Below are positions 56,301 to 64,000 of a stretch of 64,000 bases of DNA, one piece after another. The position numbers and the translations under genes were made by a program. Source of the DNA: Arcuatula senhousia (lineage: Eukaryota > Mollusca > Bivalvia > Mytilida > Mytilidae). The notes below the pieces were generated by a model that was given only the letters and a program-made list of their open reading frames with translations, searched no databases and was not told the DNA's origin. The first letter of the stretch is position 1; each line of letters opens with the position of its first letter. The stretch spans positions 24,005,260 to 24,069,259 of the forward strand of contig OZ020313.1 of NCBI GenBank assembly GCA_963971305.1. The letters are read 5' to 3'.

Positions 56301-59300
56301 TCGCCATCACTTGAGTCCTCTGTTGAACTGCTTTCACCAGAACTGTTGCTATTATTTCCATCACTTGAGTCCTCTGTAGAACTGCTCCCACCAGAACTGC
56401 TGCTATTGTCGCTCTCGCTTGAGTCCTCTGTAGAACTGCTCCCACCAGAACTGCTGCTATTGTCGCTCTCGCTTGATTCCTCTGTAGAACTGTTTCCATC
56501 AGAACTGCTGCTATTGTCGTTGTCACTTGAGTCTTCTGCTGAACTGCTTCCATCAGAACTGCCACTATCATCGCCATCACTTGAGTCCTCTGTAGAACTA
56601 CTCCCACCAGAACTGTTGCTATTGTCGCTTTCACTTGAGTCATCTGTTGAACTGTTTTCTCCTGAACCGCTGCTATTGTCACCATCACTTGAGCCTTCTT
56701 TTGAACTGCTTCCATCTGAACTACTGCTATCATCGCCAGCACTTGAGTCCTCTGTTGAACTGCTTCGACCAGAACTGTCATCATCACTGTTTTTGTCATT
56801 ATCGATAGCATCGTTGCTTTCATCATTAGTTTCCATATTGGGTTCAGAAATGATGCTTTCTATGACATCGTTGCTGTCATTATCGTTTAGGGTTGTGTCA
56901 TCAAAAATATCATCTCCAGAGATGACCTTTTCGAAGTTTTCCATGACATTTTCCATTCTACTTTTCACATTTCCGACACGTATTGGCGAATTCATTTCAC
57001 CACTATCGCTTGAATCTGTGTCTTGGATGTTGTTATTTACTGCATTGTTTATATTTCTTATAAAGTTATTGGCGAAGAAATTTTTGTCGTCATCGTTTAA
57101 TTCATTGTAAATGCCAGCAAACCCCGATTTCTTCATATTATACACAGGAGAAATTGTGGATTCTGTAGTTATTGATTGTATAGACCACAAAGCATTGTTA
57201 TTGTTCATGTCTATTTGATGCTGTAAAGCGTTGTTATTGTTCAAATCCATTTGCTGATGTCCGAAATTTCCATTGTCTAAAACATTCATGTGTCCAAATC
57301 CGTTTGCGGAACCAACTGAATTGTCCATAAAATGGTGATCATGATGTCCATGTCCAGAATCGGCAGATCCAAATGTGTTTTGCGCGGGAAAAGCGTTGTC
57401 GACAAAGCCATGGTGTCCTGTAACACTGGATCCAGCTGAAGCGGAAATAATATTGGAGGACTGAGATTGGGAGTTGAACATTGCTGATGCGCCCATTCTA
57501 TTGTTCTTGGATTGTTGGTGTCCGAAATGAATTGATTCTGGGGATTTAAGTCCATTTGCGTTTTCTTGTCCAGCTTCATGCTGATGAATGAGTGGTTTTG
57601 TGTTTGAACTTGAAAGAGATACAGAAAATGAATATGACGGATTGTTTGGTTGGTCAGCATTTGTTGTTTGTCCAAGATCAGGTTGTACCGAAACTTGCGA
57701 TTGGTTGTTTTCTGACTCTGGCGTGGACTGGATTTCGGATGCATTTACTGGTTCCGCAGCAATACCACAATCAGTACATTCTACGATTTTCGGTTCCGAC
57801 AATGAACTTCCATGTTTTTGTTCTGTGGAATTGTTTGCTGTTGTTTGCTTGTTTTCAAGTTCTTGTTCCACCAAAGATCCCTTTCCAGGTAAAACCGTAT
57901 CCAGTGGGTCTGAAAATAAAAGATATAACAGTATGTAATAAATATTTATTTCTAGAAATAGATATAATACTAGTATTAAGGGAAGAGTTCCGAGGAACAT
58001 ACTTGTATCTTAAAGTGCTAGAAACAAAAACAAAAACGAAATCAGGAGACAACAAAGACAAATTCGTAGAATCAAAGCATATACAGAACCGTTTATAAAA
58101 TATTTGGTGTTGAGCGAAATAATTTTGACTGTACAAGAAGTAAATTGGGCTTGTCACTCGCCAAAGTTCCAGACACTGAATAACTTTGCTGCGTCTGTCG
58201 CGCCTTTTTTTTTTGTCTATTCGAGACTTATCAAAATCCCTTTTGGGTAATTTTTGTGTGTGGTAAAAGTTGGAATTGTTTCAGTTAAAAGTTTATTTTA
58301 ACTTTTTCCAGAATTAAGGGCCTTTTGACAATGCGCACTATACACCTGTCAAAAATGTTTGCCAAGGACTAAAAACATCAGGCTTTAGTTAGTTTTTTTT
58401 ATTTATATAAACAATGTCAAAAATTTATATCGTTTCCGAAATCAATTTAAATGTTATGTTTACTTCTATTTATTTGAATTTTAATGAGCTGTTTTTATTT
58501 TGCTAATGGAATTCTCAGTACATATATGTCCTCTAAACGTCAATTTTTAGTTTGCTAGACGTTAACAGAGTAAGGCCGAAGTGACAGGTACATCGTTAGA
58601 CCATTTTGACATCCTTAATATAGTCGTATATCATAAGGAAATTAATTAACAAAACTGATTTGAAGTAATTGGCAAAAACAATGTAAAAAGTCGCCTTATG
58701 AGTGGTCTTGACATGAAAAAAAAACATGGTTATTTTTCGTCATAGATCATTAATGGTTCTAGGTATTCCCAGGTCAAATGGGAAAGCAATGAATAGCCTT
58801 AATATATAGTTATTTCACTGAAATGATTTTAGTTCTCAATTTAATTTTTAAAAAATAGTGTGCTCTGAAAATAACGAGGAAGGGATACATTTTCAAACTC
58901 ATTATCCTTTTAAGATTTAATAAATTTATTTGAACAAATGAAATACTATTCTGCAATCTAAAAACCTCAAAATAGAAATTCGGAAATATCAAGGATGCCC
59001 AAAACAAAGGATGATCAACATCAGTTTTATTTAATCCTGGAAATATTTTCTATAATATTATTTTTTTTTAGTAATTTTTACTCACTCGATGTTACTTTAT
59101 CATTTTAGTATAAGAGAAAAATGGATTAAATAAGGGACAATATCAAACGAATTTCTGTATATATAAACGTTTTTTTTCTTTTCGGAATTTTGTAAGAAAA
59201 CAGTCTCAAACTTTTAAAATTATGTTTTCTTTGTCAATTCATAGCAACATTCAAGCATTATCTCCAAATAAGATGTCAATGTTTTGTCGTAAACCAGGAT

Positions 59301-60283
59301 GTATTTTTTGTTGTGTTTCTTAAGATGGTGAGGTTCATATTAAAACTGCGTAAAAATATGATATGAAAAAAATTACACAGTGTAACTTATCAAAAAGTAA
59401 ATCTTTAGTTTGACCACTTTTCAGGTCACACCTTAACATAGACCAACGGAGACATACTTGAAGCTATGGGCTTAAAACAATTTGTTGATCAAATTTTCAT
59501 TTATTTGTTTACAAAATTTGATAAATTTGAACACAAACTCCTTCAATGTTTGGGCTTTTTCTTCGTTCCTAGGTTCCATGGTTTTGGCACTGGTTTTCCC
59601 GCCCTTCTTATTTTAGAGAATTGAACCTATATTTTTCAGAGCATCACAAAGTAAAATATACCTGCCCTAGCATAAAAATGCCACAATATTAAATGTCTAG
59701 CTGCAACCTGTTTAAACATGGAACAAGAATAAATCTTTTCAAAATCTAAGAAATATGTAGTTTCGCTGTTTTCTCGAATCATTGTATGCCGAATGCCTAA
59801 GAAATGTCACGCGAATATACATTGTGATAAATTATCAAAATATTGTTGTATGTTACTGATATTAATTTTGCACCTATTGAAAACCGTTGTTGACAAATAC
59901 ATTCTAGGCTTCAAATAAATATATCTATAGGTTTTGTTTGTTATTTGGTGACTATTTTATGCATATATATTTAAAGGTGCTGTTTGAAGATTTTGAAAAT
60001 ACATGAATATATGAAATTTGTTTAGATATACAAATATGAAATAAAAAAATACAAATATGAAATCTTTACAAATAAACATTAACAAATACGAAATGTAAGA
60101 TTAACGAATGTGTTTATGAAAGTTTTATTTTAGTATGTCAAGAATTACACTTTTTGTGGAAGTTTTAAGTGAAAATTTCTTATATACAGATCGTATACAA
60201 AGCTGGTCGCTAGATTGATACTTACAGCTTATTGAATAGTTCACTAAAAGTGATAAAACCACTATTTTGGCTAGTCCCCACAT
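53369..60283 (-). CDS. secreted Ser/Asp-rich repetitive acidic protein, 1532 aa
   Basis: Exon 1 (60283-60226) encodes MWGLAKIVVLSLLVNYSIS, a typical signal peptide, and ends at GTAAGT. Exon 2 (57909-53369) starts after TTTTCAG, the split Tyr codon joins in phase, and it runs to a stop at 53369. Residues 20-390 are Gln/Asn/His/Gly-rich, with HHDHH and repeated NNNNAL. About 397-660 is a tandem 18-residue unit (SSSTEDSSDGDDSNSSGG). About 660-1040 is irregular Ser/Asp. About 1042-1416 is a 27-residue unit (GSDESDSNSDNSDSSNSNSD plus ETDESNS). The last 115 residues are less biased. The protein must be very acidic and rich in S-x-E/D sites that secretory kinases could phosphorylate. Such composition is typical of calcium-binding biomineral matrix proteins (dentin sialophosphoprotein in vertebrates, acidic shell proteins in molluscs). 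Homology is not claimed, only composition. The repeats may be collapsed or expanded in assembly. Confidence 0.87.
53720..54840 (-). repeat. 81-bp coding tandem repeat
   Basis: About 14 units of 81 bp encode the 27-residue GSDESDSNSD block. Unit boundaries are marked by TCAGATTCATCGCT on the plus strand. Differences between units are mostly single codons, with Ser/Asn swaps common. Confidence 0.8.
55980..56780 (-). repeat. 54-bp coding tandem repeat
   Basis: About 15 units of 54 bp encode the 18-residue SSSTEDSSDG block. Two neighbouring units near 56390-56470 are almost identical, showing recent duplication. Confidence 0.8.
57910..60225 (-). other. intron 1 of the acidic protein gene
   Basis: 2.3 kb without a supported exon or clear repeat element. 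AT-rich. The only intron in the coding region separates the signal peptide from the repetitive body. Confidence 0.7.
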
Positions 60284-62405
60284 ATTTCGGGATCAACTCC
60301 AATAAAATAGACGTGAGAGCGTAAAGACTTGTTGACAAAAAATTAAAATTTATATAGGTGTATAATTAAATATAATGTCGATTATGCTAATTTTCCCGGC
60401 ATATTGAATCATGCGGTAAAGATGTTTTTGCATATATTCTTTCAGGTGAAATATATATTTATATAATCGACACATGTCGTGCTTGTTAAACTACAAAAGC
60501 CAATTAATGTAGTGATAATTTATTCGTCCTAATAATAATATCTTTTTTGCTAATTATATATCCGATTTGAGATTTAGGAAAAAAAATGCCCATAAAATAT
60601 TGTTTTGTAACATGCACTTCCTACTTACATGTAAAACGTGTTCTTACCTTTAATTGATATTTCCCGAAGAAAAATTGATCAATCACGTCGAACTATTGAT
60701 GATTAGAACATTTATTATATCATGAATATGGGAAAATAAGAGTACTTTATTAGTATAAATAAGTTTATTTCCTTACCAGAACCTGTTAAAAAAGAAAGAA
60801 AACAGATTTATTAGAAAAATAGAATTACCATGACACAGCATTGAAGATCAAACAGCGGTCTTCAAATTAGTATAGACCAAAAGATACTGTTTTACTCTAG
60901 ACCAAGGAATTATATAGACAAAAAGTCAACGTGGATGATTCAGAACCAATCTTTAAATCAATGCATTATCCTTAGACACATACACACACACACTTACACA
61001 CACAAACCCATACAAGAGTCGATATTTAAAAAAAATCATGGGGTGCACGACAAGGATGTACACTTTGAGAGCATTTCTATTTTAAACTTCTAGAAATAGG
61101 TGTTTTAAAATGGTATTGTGATTCAAAATTATGCTTAAATAACACTTCGATTTCTTATTTTTCTTTGCTTGTACAAATGTATATATCAGATGAATTTGTA
61201 TAGGAAGTGCCAGATAGTTGTTCCCAGTTTATTGTTCTTTATCAGATTATTACACGAATTTCTTTCTGACCGTCCGACAATATATACAATAACTTATTTA
61301 CTTCATTAATATACATTTTAAAATGTACGGCATATATTTGAGAATATTTGAGTTTATATGAGTGCAATATAATGTTTATAAGTGCACTTCATTTTTATAC
61401 TTTGTTTTGCACAGTGGTGTACGACAGGGATATCCACTTGTGGAGTAGCTATTCACAGTAAATCGAAATTATACTTTTTCTTTAAGAACTTTTCAGCTGT
61501 ATGATCGTTACCAATGTGCTACCAATGAATATCGTCTTTGCATTATCATTTCAATAATGAAATCAATAATGTCTTCTTCTGATTTACGTTTTCTTCCCAC
61601 ATACAAGTATCTGATAATAATATGTTATATAGGTGAAAAACTGTACACGATAATCGTGAAAAAAAGATGACCGCAATTAATTTTTGTGTTCTGGTTAGTT
61701 ATTTATCACAACATATTATCTTGTTTCACCATAAATAAATATATAACATAAATACTGTGTCATAGTATTAAAGCTTTAAAAATTAACACACCTCCACATT
61801 CATGTCTACCTTTCTATAATAGCAAACCGCGTAACTGTTACAGAAATAATACACTCGGAACAATTATGTATTCGTCTTATTTTCAGGACAATTTATATTC
61901 TTTCTGTAAGAGATACCATACCCCAAAACTTTAGTATAAATTTGTTTTCATGGATTTTTTCTTTAATCCAATCAGGAATGTCCAAAAACAATCAGTTTTA
62001 TTTAATCCCTGATCCAATACTTGTACAATAGTGCATGATAAAAAAGAGTCAATGATAAAATTGTTGAAAATACTTTGATTCATTTATGGTTTGTACGACT
62101 CCTTTGCATAAAACATTCTTCCTCGTTACATGCAAAGATTACCAGCGTATGTATGTTTTTTTTTTCTTTTCAAAATATAAAGTTACCGAAGGGCCACATT
62201 ATATATCTGGCAGAATCTGAATAAACCAAGTGACAAAATAGATGAATACCTCTCGGAGTTGTGGTATAAAACTTGAAGCTTCCAGTCAACACGAAATCGG
62301 TATCAAATGCATAATTTTGCTGACTGACTGATGTTTTTTTTTATAGTCGTGACTATAGACTAAAGAGCCTCTGCAGCGACTATTACCTATAAAGGTAAAG
62401 ACTCG
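60284..62405. other. upstream region of the acidic protein gene
   Basis: Should contain the promoter and perhaps a non-coding first exon; TTTTTTAACAG near 60785-60795 could be an acceptor followed by a very short exon. A CA-rich simple repeat lies at 60978-61008. No gene was seen. TTTTATTTAATCC occurs at about 61992 and also near 59022. Confidence 0.45.
60978..61010. repeat. CA-rich microsatellite
   Basis: CACATACACACACACACTTA, then CACACACAAAC. Confidence 0.6.
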
Positions 62406-62517
62406 CTATGTGCCAATTGGTCGTCCAGCCCATGACACACCACCGCCAGCGTTAGCTGCTCCATAGTATCCTTTGTTATCGATGGATGTAGTGCCCGTCT
62501 TCCACCACGGGGAGGTA
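62406..62517 (-). CDS. terminal coding exon candidate, unknown gene
   Basis: After an AG acceptor (62518-62519) one base plus 36 codons read TSPWWKTGTTSIDNKGYYGA and on to WAGRPIGT, then TAG at 62406-62408. Composition is Gly/Tyr/Trp-rich and protein-like. A second frame across the same exon is also open (ending further left), but its composition is less convincing. It would be the 3' exon of a gene lying to the right on the minus strand. Family not recognised. Confidence 0.4.
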
Positions 62518-62739
62518 CTGGTCGGAATTATGTAAGGCAAAAAATGTTCATCCTTTATTGAGTGAAACAAACAGCAATGTAACAAATCGTATGTAACCTA
62601 GAAACCCGGGGGTACTGTCTTTTTATGATGCACTGGGTATGTTCCGACAAACGGGGTAGCTTTTGTATAATTTGTCTAGAATGGGGTATAGATTTATAAA
62701 CCTAATCTTGAAAAAGGTCAGATTTTACTGTACCAGTTT

Positions 62740-64000
62740 ACATTAGGATACTGGGCCCGTGTCAATGAAACTATCCTAACACAAATCCTAAGACATTGTT
62801 TAGGAGTTACTTTAGGATGGTCTTAGAACCATCTAAAGATATTGGTTAAGATGTATATCGAAGCTGTCCTACGACATTCCTATATATAATAGTCTAAGGA
62901 CCGTCTTAAAATAACTGATATACAATTCAAATCTAAATAATTTTCATAAACAATTTAATGGCATATCAAAATGCATGATATGCTCCTACATTTATAAAAC
63001 AATGTGTGAACAATTTATTAAATCTTTTTTTCTTTTTTAGTTAATTTGTTGGTTTTTTTTTCTTTGTTTTAAGAAATGAAATGTAAATAACGTAAACAAC
63101 TAAAGTTACAAACTTTGATACTAAAGTTTGTACATAATACATATAGTATGTTCCTGTTCATTCATAAAAAAGAAATTCGGTATTTGAAATGAAAATAAAC
63201 GAATTCTCTTCCGAAAACTCTATTGCTTATAAAAAATAGCACGCGCGTTTATACTTTGAAGGTAGTCTAAAATTTGTTTTAAAATCCGGAACCAACACTT
63301 TTCTGTCTTTGTCAAAAAACATTTTCAAAAATATCAAAAAATTGTACTTTTTCCTACATCGGGAATAGAGTGGGTTATTATGGGTCATAATTTATGCTGT
63401 ATATTCTCTTCCGAAAATCCAATTGCTAATGTATTTGAATCAAAACATTGGAAGGTAAAATAGAAAAGTAGTGAAAGAAAAGAACTCAAGACTAGAGCGT
63501 CTCTTATAAGTCTTGTATAGACTAAACGCGCGTCGGGTGTTATAAAATTTGTTGCCTGAGGTTTTGACGTATTTTTTATTTAAACAATGACCAGAAATAG
63601 GAGTATCAAACACTTACAGACACAGAAATTCAATTTATTTTTTCTATCAGATGTTAAAAGTAGAAAGATGTTATCTTTTCGAGGCTTTCCAGACCACCAA
63701 ACATCCGTACATTCAAAATTTTCAAACAATGGACCAATATTATGAGTCATATAAAAAGCTATCACGATTTTTACCATACCAGTCTAAGAAATAAACTCTT
63801 TCTGTGAATACCCTATTCTGTCTGATGTAATTCGCTCTTCATCTAAGATAAGTATCCACAAAAGCCATAATTATTGTTTATTTCCTAATTTCAATACGCT
63901 AGGATAGTCCTAATTGATTAGGATGGTCTTAAGTCAACTAAATTGTTGTCTCAAATTTTGGTCACATTTTAGGACGCATATCAAATTAGGACCCTTTCGT
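62740..64000. repeat. TAGGATGGTCTTA word-bounded element (partial)
   Basis: AACTATCCTAACAC, TTTAGGATGGTCTTAG and ACCGTCTTA cluster at 62785-62915. GGATAGTCCTAATTGATTAG, GATGGTCTTAAG and TAGGACGC recur at 63900-63980 near the window edge. The two clusters may be the ends of one element of about 1.2 kb. The right boundary is outside. Confidence 0.4.
63590..63790 (-). CDS. internal exon candidate, unknown gene
   Basis: TTTATTTCTTAG precedes and GTAAGTG follows an open stretch of about 66 codons with ECTDVWWSGKPRKDNIFLLL. Both borders are good. Its end phase does not match the preferred frame of the 62406-62517 exon, so another exon would be needed between them, or one of the two is wrong. Confidence 0.3.

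Noticed and set aside
53610..57110. Long plus-strand frames (up to 411 codons) opposite the acidic protein exon
   Set aside because: They are antisense shadows: Ser/Asp codon repeats read backwards give Leu/Ser-rich open frames. The minus frame has a signal exon, splice phase and a sensible protein.
57910..58000. Using the in-frame ATG at 58000 as the start of the acidic protein
   Set aside because: The hydrophobic leader there is intron translated through a good TTTTCAG acceptor. The 60226-60283 exon gives a proper signal peptide in the right phase.

Overview
The window is nuclear DNA of an animal. It is AT-rich, with small genes split by long introns, GT/AG splice sites, AATAAA signals and very many short repeats. 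The repeat families and the type of acidic secreted protein point to a bivalve mollusc, probably a mussel-like one; that is an inference, because no species-specific gene is present. There are no operons and no bacterial features. Most of the sequence is non-coding: introns filled with TIR/foldback elements, tandem arrays and minisatellites.

Layout. (1) About 0.7-21.6 kb, minus strand: a nearly complete TTLL1 (tubulin polyglutamylase subunit) gene. I rebuilt it as 12 coding exons in a continuous frame; the 3' end runs off the left edge. It carries two adjacent, homologous, same-phase versions of one exon in the ATP-binding region, so mutually exclusive splicing is likely. (2) About 21.6-27.5 kb: intergenic repeats, including inverted arrays of CTTCGGTAC-like words around an exon-like ORF. 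(3) 27.5-35.4 kb, plus strand: a complete seven-exon TMEM41B gene (287 aa, VTT/DedA family ER scramblase). (4) 35.4-41.4 kb: repeats, including a roughly 650-bp minisatellite with higher-order structure. (5) 41.4-43.9 kb, minus strand: a two-exon gene for a 731-aa protein I cannot identify. (6) 46.2-47.0 kb, plus strand: a 262-aa ankyrin-repeat protein ending in a CaaX-type prenylation motif. (7) 48.6-51.5 kb: an 870-bp foldback element and a decayed Penelope-like reverse transcriptase. (8) 53.4-60.3 kb, minus strand: a two-exon gene for a 1532-aa secreted protein dominated by Ser/Asp/Asn/Gly repeats, of the type found in biomineral matrices. (9) 62.4-63.8 kb, minus strand: one or two exon candidates of another gene that continues beyond the right edge.

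The genes do not form a pathway. TTLL1 (axonemal tubulin modification) and TMEM41B (ER lipid scrambling and autophagosome formation) are ordinary conserved animal genes. The acidic secreted protein, the prenylated ankyrin protein, the orphan 731-aa protein and the duplicated TTLL1 exon are the most informative novelties. Several unrelated-looking repeat families share one architecture: inverted termini, internal tandem units of about 140-190 bp, and a GC-rich simple repeat near one end.
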